Shown here piece by piece: positions 25,219 through 38,854 of a stretch of 64,000 nucleotides of DNA. Position 1 is the stretch's first letter. Every line of letters begins with the position of its first letter. The translations under genes and the position numbers were made by a program. Below the pieces are notes generated by a model. The model did no database searches. It saw nothing but the letters and a program-made list of their open reading frames with translations, and was not told the origin of the DNA. Origin of the DNA: Phymorhynchus buccinoides (Eukaryota; Mollusca; Gastropoda; Neogastropoda; Raphitomidae); contig CM065711.1 in NCBI GenBank assembly GCA_017654935.2, forward strand, positions 32,576,435 through 32,640,434, written 5' to 3'.

Positions 25219-26265
25219 GATATTTAAAATGTATAAAAAAACAAGTCATCTAATTTTATTTAACTGGAATATTTTTTGGGGAAAGATGTTTAGCTAACGA
25301 CATGGTATGTTCAGTCCAAGAAAGAACTTTATCAACGGTAATGCCTAACATTTTATGAGAGTCAACTTCTTCTATTTTGTTACCTCGTATATATAAAGGT
25401 GGGAATTTTGTTTTCATTTTTTGTCGTTTTTGTCTTGTTGTTATGCACATACATTTTGTTTTGTTTTCATTTAAAGACATGTGATTTAATTCAGTCCAAG
25501 TGACAATATTATTTATACTACTTTGAAGTTTACTTCCTAATCTATTGGCATCAGCATCACTTGAATGAAAGGACGTGTCGTCTGCAAACATTTCACATTT
25601 ACCTGGAATAGAACAGGGTAAATTAATTTGGTTAAAATCAAGTTCTTTATCAAATGATGAGTACAACAAATTGAACATATTGTCACTTCAAAACAGACTT
25701 TTCTTTAGTAAAGCGGTATGTATGCATAACGTTGTAAATGGAAATGCCCCGAAAAAGATAACAGACACTTTTAAAACTAACCAACATAGACATAACCATT
25801 TATTATCAATCCCTCGACCGAAAAACAATATTTACAAATCTAGTTTTCTTTACTCGGGTGGAAACTTATGGAATCAATTACCAAAATATTTAAAATGTAT
25901 AAAAAACAAGAATCAGTTTAAGAAAAAACTCAAAACTCACCTCATGAATAGTAACGTTTTGTAAGAAGAATCCAATGACAACAGTTTACTGTATATTTTA
26001 TTGATTCCATATATGGTTGTTTTCTCTCTACCAATGATTTTTAAATAAAAATAATGTAAGTCGTTGCAGCTATCCACTTTGTTAATCTGTTGCCTGCTTA
26101 TATTTCCTTCATAATGCTAAGAGACCAAAAGTGGAATTTCATGTCTTCTACTGATTTGATTTTTTTTATAATGTTTCATAAACATTGCCCTGTTATATTT
26201 GTTATGCTATTGTATATATATATGTATATGAATTAGGATGTATATGTGCGCGTGTGCGTGAAAGA

Positions 26266-26311
<46 letters not shown>

Positions 26312-26515
26312 AGAGTGTACATATTGTGTGAGTGCGGGCATATTTGCAAGCATATAGTTTGTTTACGCTTTGTTGTTGTTGCTTTAAAAAAAAAATATTG
26401 CATGCTCATTTTTCGTCATTTAATTATTTATTTGTGTTATAGATGGCTTGATGTAAAAAGCAAACATTATTGCGTTATTCAATGTACCATCTGAAAATAA
26501 AATTTTGATTTTGAC
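25219..26515. mobile_element. CR1-group LINE with internally inverted 5' part
   Basis: The minus strand at 25249-25680 encodes the reverse transcriptase palm: catalytic FADDTSF, then LNENKTKCM, then KMLGITVDKVLSWTEH. The plus strand from about 25681 to 25964 encodes the C-terminus of the same kind of protein: SLQNRLFFSKAVCMHNVVNG, then SSFLYSGGNLWNQLPKYLK. About 100 residues between these parts are missing. A roughly 29-bp direct copy of 25886-25913 sits at the left edge (25219-25247). The 3' end is near 26515 (AATAAAATTTTGATTTTGAC). The inverted-then-direct order with junction deletion is what twin priming produces. A (GA)n tract lies inside the 3' region (26262-26314). Copy B has the same structure. 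Confidence 0.75.
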
Positions 26516-28281
<1,766 letters not shown>

Positions 28282-28397
28282 TTCTGACAGGTGCCTAAAA
28301 TGAATAATAAACAGAGTGAAGAAAACAGGCTCTGGTCTTTCTGCACCCTTCAGGTTAGAGGCGTAGCATCGACAACAAGAAAACTACAGACTTGAAG

Positions 28398-29405
28398 ATG
28401 ACCCTGTCTACGTCCAGTTACTGGTCAGCTAGCAGCCTGGAGAACAAGGGCCATTCTGAGAAGGACACTTGGGATGACCTAAGCCGACCTTATAAAACTG
28501 TGGCTGATTCCATAGAGAGCTTCGGTGATCCCGTTGTCTTTGCTTTCGGGTGTTTTGGGAATGTGATGATCATTCTGATCATGTCCCGCCATCCTCCGTC
28601 CACTTATAAAGTTTTATTCACTCTGTTGACTGTGTCTGATCAGTTAGTGCTCCTAACGGGTCAATTGGATCGGTTGATGAACTTTAGATATAACTCCTTT
28701 CATTGCAAAATGGATAAACTGATACTTCACGCAGCATCACCAGTGTCTTCATGGATGCTGGTGTCACTCACCATGCTTAGAGCTGCTTCTGTGTTGTGGC
28801 CACTTCGTGTCGGTGCTGTGTGGACCCCGAGAAAGTCGCGAATCACTGCTGGTTTATTAGTCACCGTCTTGTTTGCGATGAGTTTTCACGTTCTTAGAAA
28901 TTACTATGTCGACAAAAATGGAAACTGTTGGCTATACAGTGATAAACAAGAGCCATTTCTTTGGACACGCCAATTTTTCACTCGTGTCTTCCCTTCCATA
29001 TTGTTGGTCATCAGCAACAGTGTTCTGGTGTGGTCACTGGTCAGATCTGTCAGAATCAACAAACATCTGTCAACCCAACAAGCCAGCCAGGATTCCAGAC
29101 GACAGAAAGTGTCTCCACTGACGGTCACCTTGATTGCTGCCAGTGTTGGCTTTATCCTGCTGACCACACCTCTCACGGTATGCTTTATAGTGGAGAAACA
29201 CGTGGACTGGGATAACCCCATTGAACACGATCATTTCTTGCTGCTCTCGGCTGTAAGTTGGTTCTTGTGGTACTCCAACAGCTCTGTCAACTTCTACCTG
29301 TACTGTTTCACTGATCACAAGTTTAGAGCAGAGGTTAGAACAATGGTTCGACAGTTTCTCGGTCTATGCCATAAGCCTAAAATGATTAGACCTAATTCAT
29401 TGTAA
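28398..29405 (+). CDS. Rhodopsin-like (class A) GPCR, orphan, intronless, copy A
   Basis: A 335-residue seven-transmembrane receptor of the plasma membrane, expected to signal through a G protein. The start is the first ATG, at 28398. TM1 is about 42-63 with the GN pair at 54-55. TM2 is about 73-92 with SD at 80-81. Cys103 and Cys177 are placed to form the usual extracellular disulfide. TM3 ends in LRA (127-129) where most relatives have E/DRY. TM4 is about 148-168, TM5 about 192-215, and TM6 about 241-264 with Pro258. TM7 ends in NFYLY (298-302) in place of NPxxY, followed by a helix-8-like DHKFRAEV. The TM7 pattern resembles peptide (FMRFamide-like or nematode Srw-like) receptors, but the ligand is unknown. 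A chemosensory role is possible, because molluscs have expanded intronless receptors of this type. AATAAA lies 35 bp after the stop. Confidence 0.88.
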   Translation: MTLSTSSYWSASSLENKGHSEKDTWDDLSRPYKTVADSIESFGDPVVFAFGCFGNVMIILIMSRHPPSTYKVLFTLLTVSDQLVLLTGQLDRLMNFRYNSFHCKMDKLILHAASPVSSWMLVSLTMLRAASVLWPLRVGAVWTPRKSRITAGLLVTVLFAMSFHVLRNYYVDKNGNCWLYSDKQEPFLWTRQFFTRVFPSILLVISNSVLVWSLVRSVRINKHLSTQQASQDSRRQKVSPLTVTLIAASVGFILLTTPLTVCFIVEKHVDWDNPIEHDHFLLLSAVSWFLWYSNSSVNFYLYCFTDHKFRAEVRTMVRQFLGLCHKPKMIRPNSL

Positions 29406-29439
29406 TCGAAACCCGACATCGTCAAACCAGGAAACGAAT

Positions 29440-29445
29440 AATAAA
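29440..29445 (+). promoter_or_regulatory. Candidate polyadenylation signal of receptor A
   Basis: AATAAA 35 bp after the stop codon; conserved in copy B at 47555-47560. A MITE begins only 5 bp after it in copy A. Confidence 0.55.
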
Positions 29446-29449
29446 CGCT

Positions 29450-29606
29450 CTGGGACGGTATTCATGTCGAGATAGCATGAGACTTAGCATGATGCTAACT
29501 TAGAAGCTCTTCCAAAAGTCCTATTAAATCCTATTGGACATTGGAAGAGCTTCTAAGTTAGCATCATGCTAAGTCTCATGCTATCACGACATGAATACCA
29601 TCCCAG
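29450..29606. mobile_element. MITE with about 65-bp terminal inverted repeats, present only in copy A
   Basis: The 157-bp element begins CTGGGACGGTATTCATG and ends with the inverse (CATGAATACCATCCCAG). The two arms, about 65 bp each, are nearly perfect complements around a short spacer. Copy B reads straight through at 47560-47566, giving an empty site. No clear target-site duplication could be assigned. Confidence 0.88.
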
Positions 29607-29769
29607 GTGTTGGTCTCTTCGGTGGAGCAACAGGTTGCGAGAACTTGAGGGGCTTAGAGCTTGGTCTGAAAGAAGTATAAGCACCTAACGTCCCTTGCTT
29701 TGAACCTGGATTATATGGCCTGCCATTTTGCTTAGTCTTGATTGATAATCAAATTAACGTCTCCGGCCT
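29607..29769. other. Receptor 3' flank
   Basis: No gene is seen. It is conserved in copy B (47567-47740) and partly in copy C. Confidence 0.5.
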
Positions 29770-30030
29770 GGAACAGGCACATGTGGGACATTAATAGATG
29801 TAAAGATGGTGGGACGATCCTGGAGGTACTGCAACACCAGGAAAGTCCCGAGTTTTTAATCAATTAAGATATTACCAAAAGCTAAAATAATATTCCATTT
29901 TGCTTAGTCTTGCCTCGCCTTCAGTCTGTTGTACAATTTAATTAATTATATCTTTATCAATTAAAAGCTCGGGATATTCCTGGTATTGCAGTACCTCCAG
30001 GATCGTCCCACCATCTTTATGTCTATTAAT
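29770..30030. repeat. Foldback element with arms of about 50-60 bp
   Basis: The left arm contains AAAGATGGTGGGACGATCC then TGGAGGTACTGCAACACC. The right arm carries the reverse complement (GGTATTGCAGTACCTCCAG, then GATCGTCCCACCATCTTT). The spacer is about 130 bp. Relatives are at 47745-47950 (right arm truncated) and 54270-54510 (copy C). Confidence 0.75.
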
Positions 30031-30098
30031 TTTGGTTTTCATCAAGCCTCACCTTGTGAAGAGGCTGAAGCCCGCTTTGCCCCACTGAAGACGATTGC

Positions 30099-32722
30099 TA
30101 TGGTAAAGATGTAGATGTAGATCCCCCCCCTCTATTATTATGGTAAAGATGTAGATCCACCACCCCTCTATTATTATGGTAAAGATGTAGATCCACCCCC
30201 CTCTATTATTATGGTAAAGATGCAGATCCACCACCCCTCTATTAGTATGGTAAAGATGTAGATCCACCCCCCATCTATTATTATAGTAAAGGTGTTCCAC
30301 CCCCCTCTATTATTATGATCCACACCCCCCTCTATTATTATAGTAAAGGTGTTGATCCACCCCCCTCTATTATTATAGTAAAGGTGTAGATCCACCACCC
30401 CTCTATTATTATAGTAAAGATGTAGATCCACCCCCCCTCTATTATTATAGTAAAGATGTAGATCCACCCTATTATTATAGTAAAGGTGTTGATCCACCCC
30501 CCCTCTCTATTATTATGTAGTCCAAATTATAGTAAAGTGTTGATCCACACCCCCCTCTATTATTATAGTAAAGATGTAGATCTCTATTATTATAGTAAAG
30601 GTGTTGATCCACCCCCCCCCTCTATTATTATAGTAAAGGTGTTGATCCACACACCCCCCTCTATTATTATAGTAAAGGTGTTGATCCACCCCCCCCTCTA
30701 TTATTATAGTAAAGATGTAGATCCACCCCCCCCTCTATTATTATAGTAAAGGTGTTGATCCACCCCCCCCTCTATTATTATAGTAAAGATGTAGATCCAC
30801 ACCCCCCTCTATTATTATAGTAAAGGTGTAGATCCACACCCCCCTCTATTATTATAGTAAAGGTGTTGATCCACCCCCCCCTCTATTATTATAGTAAAGA
30901 TGTAGATCCACCCCCCCCTCTATTATTATAGTAAAGATGTCCACCCCCCCCTCTATTATTATAGTAAATCCACCCCCCCTCTATTATTATAGTAAAGGTG
31001 TTGATCCACCCCCCCCTCTATTATTATAGTAAAGGTGTTGATCCACCTCTATTATTATAGTAAAGATGTTGATCCACCCCCCCCTCTATTATTATAGTAA
31101 AGGTGTTGATCCACCCTATTATTATAGTAAAGGTGTTGATCCACCCCCCCTCTATTATTATAGTAAAGGTGTTGATCCACACCCCCCTCTATTATTATAG
31201 TAAAGTAAAGTGTTGATCCACCCCCCCCCTCTATTATTATAGTAAAGGTGTTGATCCACCCCCCCCTCTATTATTATAGTAAAGATGTTGATCCACCCCC
31301 CCTCTATTATTATAGTAAAGATGTAGATCCACCCCCCCCTCTATTATTATAGTAAAGATGTTGATCCACCCCCCCCTCTATTATTATAGTAAAGATGTTG
31401 ATCCACCCCCCCTCTCCACACCCCCCTCTATTATTATAGTAAAGATGTAGATCCACCCCCCTCTATTATTATAGTAAAGATGTTGATCCCCCCCCTCTAT
31501 TATTATAGTAAAGATGTAGATCCACACCCCCCTCTATTATTATAGTAAAGATGTAAAGATCCACCCCCCCCCCTCTATTATTATAGTAAAGATGTAGATC
31601 CACACCCCCCTCTATTATTATAGTAAAGATGTAGATCCACCCCCCCCTCTATTATTATAGTAAAGATGTAGATCCACCCCCCCTCTATTATTATAGTAAA
31701 GGTGTAGATCCACCCCCCTATTATTATTATTATTATTAAAAATGTAGATCCACCCCCCCTCTATTATTATAGTAAGTAAAGTTGTAGATCCACCCCCCCT
31801 CTATTATTATAGTAAAGGTGTTGATCCACCCCCTCTTATTATAGTAAAGGTGTTGATCCACCCCCCTCTATTATTATAGTAAAGATGTAGATCCACCCCC
31901 CCTCTATTATTATAGTAAAGGTGTTGATCCACCCCCCTCTATTATTATAGTAAAGGTGTTGATCCACCCCCCCCTCTATTATTATAGTAAAGATGTAGAT
32001 CCACCCCCCTCTATTATTATAGTAAAGGTGTTGATCCCCCCCCTCTATTATTATAGTAAAGGTGTTGATCCACCCCCCCTCTATTATTATAGTAAAGATG
32101 TAGATCCACCCCCCCCTCTATTATTATAGTAAAGATGTAGATCCACCCCCCCCTCTATTATTATAGTAAAGATGTAGATCCACCCCCCCTCTATTATTAT
32201 AGTAAAGATGTAGATCCACCCCCCCCTCTATTATTATAGTAAAGATGTTGATCCACCCCCCCCTATTATTATTATAGTAAAGGTGTTGATCCACACCCCC
32301 CTCTATTATTATAGTAAAGATGTAGATCCACCCCCCCCTCTATTATTATAGTAAAGGTGTTGAGTAAAGATGTAGATCCACCCCCCTCTATTATTATAGT
32401 AAAGATGTAGATCCACACCCCCCTCTATTATTATAGTAAAGATGTTGATCCACCCCCCCTCTATTATTATAGTAAAGATGTAGATCCACCCCCCTCTATT
32501 ATTATAGTAAAGATGTAGATCCACCCCCCCCTCTATTATTATAGTAAAGATGTAGATCCACCCCCCCTCTATTATTATAGTAAAGATGTAGATCCACCCC
32601 CCCTCTATTATTATAGTAAAGATGTAGATCCATTATAGTAAAGGTGTTGATCCACCCCCCTCTATTATTATAGTAAAGATGTAGATCCCCCCCCCCCCCC
32701 CCCCCCCCCTCTCTATTATTAT
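30099..32722. repeat. 36-bp minisatellite, about 70 units (copy A)
   Basis: The unit is TATTATTATAGTAAAGATG then TAGATCCACCCCCCCTC. The length varies mostly through the C-run, and some units are partial. Two unit types alternate irregularly, one with AAGATGTAGATCC and the other with AAGGTGTTGATCC. Long frames of repeated Ile-Phe-Thr-Ile-Ile-Ile-Glu arise because 36 is a multiple of three; they are not genes. The right end meets the 3' tail of a minus-strand L1. Confidence 0.95.
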
Positions 32723-35700
32723 TTTATTTTTTATTGAACTTTTTTTTTCATTTCCGCATTTTTCACAAGGAAGAAAAACAAACAAATAATAGGCAAAAAT
32801 CAAATAAATACATACAGAAGACAAACAAACATATTTACACACATCTGTGCCATAGAAGTCATTGAAAAATGTTATCACATCTTGAGGTAACAATTTATCA
32901 TCACTATGTGGAGTAACTAAAAACAGAGAGCTCAACATTTCAAATTGTGAGTTTCAAGCTCTGAACAGGTATTACTCATCATATTTTAAAATGTTTAAAA
33001 AAATAAATAAAAAACAACAACAGAAAGTTCATATATATATAAGACTAATCATTACTAGATATCTTATTAGTAAAAGTTTTATAAAATCAATTTATATCAT
33101 TGAATATTGCAGTGAATGGAGCCCACCTGGCAGCAAAATCATTATACAATAAGTTTTTGTGTGAAATATATTCTTCTATTTTGTATCTGTATTTCAGTTT
33201 TTTAACGTAACATTTTAAGACAGGTATATCATTGTTTAACTTACAGTGGTATATGTATTCTTTTGCTAACAACAACATAAAATAAAAGATATGATCGATT
33301 TGTATATTTTTGTCAAATCCAACAATTGCAAGTGCTTCTGAAATACGTAAATTAAATACATTTTGACATTTATCATTCAATGCATCAGACAACTGAGACC
33401 AAAAACGTTGAATAATGTGACATTTCCAAAACATATGGTGGATGCCATGTTTTGTTGTATTACAAAAATTGCATAGATCATTGTCTCTCACGCCCATCTC
33501 TTTCAGAATGACATTTGTTCCTAGGCATCTATGTAAAATTCTAAGTTGTAACCATTTCATTTTAACATCTGCAGTTTTGTTTGCATAAAAGAAGCATTCC
33601 TTCCAATCATTTTCATAGTTCATTCTTTCGTCCCACCGAGTACAACATTTAGGTTTTACATTGTTTTCTATCAGAGTATCGTAATACAGTTTCGATCCTT
33701 TGAAAATGGATGTTATTTTTTTTTAAACAGAGAGGCATATCTATATACATATTGTTGTCGATGTTTATTCCTGATGTTTTAATATATTCTTGTATGGCTC
33801 TTTTACATCCCGAAAAAGTCAAAAAGTTCATACTACTGTTGTATTTTTGCTTGAATTCATTGAACGAAATAAACTGTCCATTATCACGTACAAAGTTTGC
33901 AATATTATATACATTTTCATTAATCCATTTCTTACCAGCGATGTAACTATTACCTATTTGTATTCTGTTGTTGTAAAATACTGGTTCTGCTAAAATTTCA
34001 CCGGAATTTGTACATTTTACTTTATAAAAGAATTCCTTAAAGGCTTTAAATACCTCTGTCCAGAATGTATTTGATTTTGGAAGGGTTGTTACGATTTCTG
34101 GTCCATATCTTAATACAATATATGATTAAGAACTGGATAGTTACATAAAGCAATAGATTTCCAGTTATGTTTTGTTCTTTCTAGTTTTCTCATCCAAGTG
34201 AGTTTCAATGCCGTAGCAAAAGTTTTTAGTTCTGGTATGCCAATACCACCGTTAATTATACTTTTATGAGCTGTTTTCCTATTTATCTTGTCTTTTTTCT
34301 TATTCCATATGAATCTATAACAATAGTTTTGCAATGTCTTAAAAAAGTCATCAGGAGGGTTAGGTAGCAAGATCCACAAATGAATTAATTTTGATAGGAT
34401 CAATGATTTTAAAATTGCCACCCTTCCCAATGGTGTAAGCTGCCTTTTTTTTAATCCAGATTCTGAATAAATATCTAACTTCTGCTAGCTTGTCCATGTA
34501 GTTGATATAAACACACTGTTTAACATCATTAGTAAACCAAATTCCTAGTATCTTAAATTTTGGGGGATTCCACTCTAAGCCTAAGTGGTCCATATATTGA
34601 ACTGGAGAATTTTTTCGGCTGCCAAGCCAGGTTACACTAGTCTTTTCACCGTTCATTTCTAAACCTGATTTAGTGCCAAATAATTTAACTATGGTTATAC
34701 AGGTTTCAAATGATTTCTTATCACCCGTTAACAGAAATTCTGTATCATCTGCATACTGAGAGATTTTATGTTCAACATTATTGATCACAATTCCCTGAAT
34801 ATTTTCATTTTCTCTTATCATTATAGCAAGGATTTCAACACATAATATAAACAAATAAGGTGACAATGGATCTCCTTGTCTGCATCCTCTTTTAATTTCA
34901 AACCAAGTTGAAGCCTGGCCATTTACAAGAACACACGACTTAATGTTTTTATAGAATGTTTCAACCCATTGACAAATGTTTGCCCCAAAGCCAAATTTTG
35001 TCAATACTTTAAGCATAAAATCCCAACTCACTGAATCAAATGCCTTTTCAAAATCCATGTTAACTAATAGACCAGGCAAGTTATGTTCTTCTAAATGCGC
35101 TATGGTGTCATATATCAACCTTATATTATCACCTATGTACCTATTTCTAAGAAAACCCGTTTGGTCTTCATGAATGAGTTTGGGTAAAACTATTTTCAAT
35201 CTATTTGCAATGCACGACGAGCCAATTTTATAGACTACGTTTAAAAGGGATATTGACCTCCAGTTCTTAATCAGATTTCTAGGCTTATCTCCTTTAGGAA
35301 TACAAGTTATCATCCCTTGTTTTTAAACACAAGATAGCTCCCCTTTTTTAAATGCTGTATTTAGTGCTCTAACAACTAAATTCCCAATCTTGTTCCAAAA
35401 GAACTTAAAAAATTCAACAGTAAATCCGTCTGTTCCTGGGCTTTTTTTATTTTTCATATTTTTCAGTGCTGAAGTTACCTCTTCTAAATTAATTTCTTCT
35501 TCTAAATTATTTGCTTCGTCTACTTCTAAATGAGGCATATCATTTACTAGTTTGTCAATTTCACCATCATTAACCTGTCTTTTTTTTATACAGATGTTCA
35601 TAAAAGTCCTGAACTTCTCTTATAATATCTTTTTGTTCAGTCCATTCATTACCATGCTTATCATTCAATCTATGAATGCTTTTACTGACATAGTGCCGCT

Positions 35701-36876
35701 TTTCTAAGCTTCAAAAATAACTAGTCACTTTTCCCCCCTCAGCTACCCATCTGGCTCGTGATCTCAGGAGTACTCCCTCTATTCTTTTTTCTCGTATAAC
35801 TTTTAGCTGTTCTTTCTTTGACTCTATGATTTTCACTTCTTCTACACTCATGTTTTCTTTTTTCTGTAGCGATTGTATTTCTTCTTGTAAGTGACACTCT
35901 TCCTCGTTGATAGTTTTTTTCTTCATAGTAGCATAGTTTTTGATCTAATTTTCATCAATAAAAAATCTAAAAATATATCATCAGGAATTGAGAACTGTAG
36001 GTCAGCTAATGGGATATTCTCAATTGACTCTCTTGCATATGGACTAACTGCATATTCCTCTTTTACTTTTTTTATGTCTTCATTAATTTCATCAACGAAT
36101 GCTTTGTCCCTTAAGAGCGACGAATTAAATTTCCAGAAGGTATTTCTCCTTATGTTTTCCCCAAATTTAAGCTTAAGAACAATCATAGAATGATCAGTTC
36201 TATATCCACAATCAATATCCGTGTCCTCAACAAAAGAAACCACGTGATCCGAAATAAAAAAGAAGTCTAGTCTAGCTTGCTGGAGGGGGTTGTTTCTCCT
36301 CCATGTGTATCTAAGGTTATCTTGATTTAAATCTCTCCATATATCATTTAATTCTAAGTCAGTAATGATGTCATGAACCATATCTTTAGCTTTAGGATTA
36401 TTAACATTTTTATAATTATAATAATCCATTGTAGGATTAAGAACTAAGTTAAAGTCTCCACCGATTATTACATTGTCAGCATTAAATCCTTTAATTTTGT
36501 TGGCTAAATCGTTGTAAAACTCAGGATTATCACGGTTTGGGCCATAGACATTTACAAAAAGAAAGTCCTTATGTTGAATTTCAGCCAGTACCATAAGACT
36601 ATTTCCCCCGTTCCCCTTACATACTTTTTTAACTTTAAATTCAAAATTATTATTAAAAAGTATCGCTACACCCCTTGAGTTGGAGCTAAAGCTGGAAAAA
36701 TATCCTTGGTATCCCCATTCTGACAAAATGTAATGTTCCTTATTCTCCTCAAAATGTGTATCCTGCAGAAAAAAATACTGTTTTTTGCTTTTCAAATAGT
36801 GAAATATGTCTCTCCGCTTTTTAGTATTGTTCAAACCCTGGCAGTTCATTGAAATAATTGATACAGAACTATCCAT
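32723..36876 (-). pseudogene. Tx1/L1-type LINE ORF2, copy A, multiply broken
   Basis: ORF2 begins at 36876 with MDSSVSIISMNCQGLNNTKK, the start of an AP-like endonuclease (FVNVYGPN, GGDFNLVL, TDHSMIVLKLKF). Reverse transcriptase follows: NWRSISLLNVVYKIGSSCIA, motif A VNMDFEKAFDSVSWD, RGCRQGDPLSPYLFILCVEI, and YADDTEF (about 34744-34755). The C-terminus has a Cys/His motif, CNFCNTTKHGIHHMFWKC. In-frame stops lie near 35711 and 35323. Frameshifts occur near 35926, 35580, 34430, 34130 and 33715. Any ORF1 or 5' UTR would be in the gap. The 3' tail is A-rich (about 32723-32750). Confidence 0.92.
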
Positions 36877-36883
36877 TCTGGCA

Positions 36884-37383
36884 NNNNNNNNNNNNNNNNN
36901 NNNNNNNNNNNNNNNNNNNNNNNNNNNNNNNNNNNNNNNNNNNNNNNNNNNNNNNNNNNNNNNNNNNNNNNNNNNNNNNNNNNNNNNNNNNNNNNNNNNN
37001 NNNNNNNNNNNNNNNNNNNNNNNNNNNNNNNNNNNNNNNNNNNNNNNNNNNNNNNNNNNNNNNNNNNNNNNNNNNNNNNNNNNNNNNNNNNNNNNNNNNN
37101 NNNNNNNNNNNNNNNNNNNNNNNNNNNNNNNNNNNNNNNNNNNNNNNNNNNNNNNNNNNNNNNNNNNNNNNNNNNNNNNNNNNNNNNNNNNNNNNNNNNN
37201 NNNNNNNNNNNNNNNNNNNNNNNNNNNNNNNNNNNNNNNNNNNNNNNNNNNNNNNNNNNNNNNNNNNNNNNNNNNNNNNNNNNNNNNNNNNNNNNNNNNN
37301 NNNNNNNNNNNNNNNNNNNNNNNNNNNNNNNNNNNNNNNNNNNNNNNNNNNNNNNNNNNNNNNNNNNNNNNNNNNNNNNNNNN
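36884..37383. other. Assembly gap (500 N)
   Basis: Exactly 500 N between contigs 2 and 3; true size unknown. Confidence 0.99.
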
Positions 37384-37505
37384 AACATGAACGTGAATGA
37401 CCTGATCCCAGCCGCCCACCAGAGGCAGAACTGGAAAATGTTGTCTGCTGCTGCCCATCAATCCCCCCAACGACCACAGCGGTCAAGGGACTGAAGGAAG
37501 GAAGG
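37384..37505 (+). pseudogene. 3' end of the RTE-like LINE, copy B
   Basis: It matches 18942-19063: the C-terminal codons, stop and (GAAG)n tail, then the target-site sequence ACCGTTCTTGAA at 37506-37517. The insertion therefore predates the split between copies A and B. The rest of the element is lost in the gap. Confidence 0.85.
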
Positions 37506-38854
37506 ACCGTTCTTGAACTATGTGGTCAACTGTGTGGTCATATAACATCTATCCCAAGTCTTGATCTTTTGTGCAATGCAAAAAATATCATGGTCAGTGC
37601 AACAAAAACGTGTTTTGTACTGGGGTGAAATTTGACCGGGGATCAAAATGTTTTACCCAGTTGCTATTATTTCTTTTGTGTTGCATGTTCAGTCCACGTG
37701 AAATTCGTTTTGTTCAATTCACGTGCAATTCGTTTTGTTCAATTCACGTGCAATTTCTTTAAGCAGAAATGAAGTGAACTTTTCTCTGTCACTCTTCTCT
37801 TGTTCGTTGTCGTGGAAAGGTGGGGAAACCCTTTTATTACACATAAACAAATGAACAAGTAGTAGATCTCATGGTCATTTGTAATAAAAGGGTGTGACTT
37901 AATACGGTATTGGTCAGTTTCAACCAGTGGGAGAGCACGCTTTGATGTGGAGTAACAGGGAGGACAGATTGCAGGCTTGCATGCAAACAAATATGCAAAT
38001 CCTTTAACCTTTACTGGATCATGCTTTTGACTACACGGACACGATGGCGGGGGTCTTCCACGACCCCCTACTCAGTAAAGAGCTAATTCCTAGGTGTTTA
38101 TCTCTGTCCAGATGGCGGGGGTCTCCCATGACCCCTACCTGTCAATGAGTCACCATGTGTTTATCCCTGTCCGGATGGCGGGGGTCTCCCACGACTCCTA
38201 CTCAATGCACTGCAGTACTCTTTAAAGTAGGGGTCGTTGGAGACCCCCGTCAACCGGACAGGTATATCAAAATTACGCGTCATATTACGTCATTTATATT
38301 TTATGCACATTAATGAAATTTAACACACTTAACGCCATTTACGTTTTTGACAAAGTCATGAAATTTCATGAAGATTGCTTAAATAGTTTTAGAGATATAA
38401 CATGTTTTGTGTGTCAAGGGATCGTGGGCGACCCCAGAAGTCCGGTAAAGGTTAAATCCTTTTCTTCTGCCTCTCTGGGACTTTCTTTACAGTCAGTAAT
38501 AATAATGTGTTGATCAGAGGCTGTATGAAACGGCAAGCGAAATGTTCAGTTGAGAAGCACTAGCATACTGTTTCAATTACCTTTATCAGGATGGAGATAT
38601 TCAGATGTCATCAGTGAACAAAACTTCGTGTCAAAAACAAACCCAAAGCGTAGCTTAGAAAAGTGAAATTGGGGTCTTGGCCATTTATCATATCAGTTTA
38701 GGCGCTGTAGGATTTTGATGCCTTTTGCCGTCTAGATTTTGCTTCATATGTAGTATACATTTAAAAAAAAAAAAATTGCCCGTGAATTTCGTTGGCTACT
38801 GTTTATTGTTTTAAAAAAATCTATTTCTCCAAATTTGTGGAGTACATAATAGTA
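37506..38854. repeat. Copy B flank with third GGGTCGTGG hairpin repeat
   Basis: Near-identical to 19064-20406. The dispersed hairpin repeat occupies about 38003-38455. The remainder has no gene. Confidence 0.75.

Noticed and set aside
30099..32722. Long frames encoding repeated Ile-Phe-Thr-Ile-Ile-Ile-Glu or Tyr-Tyr-Asn-Asn-Arg segments (also 47950-50440)
   Set aside because: A 36-bp repeat keeps any frame open by arithmetic. There is no signal peptide and no start context, and unit length changes break the frame often.
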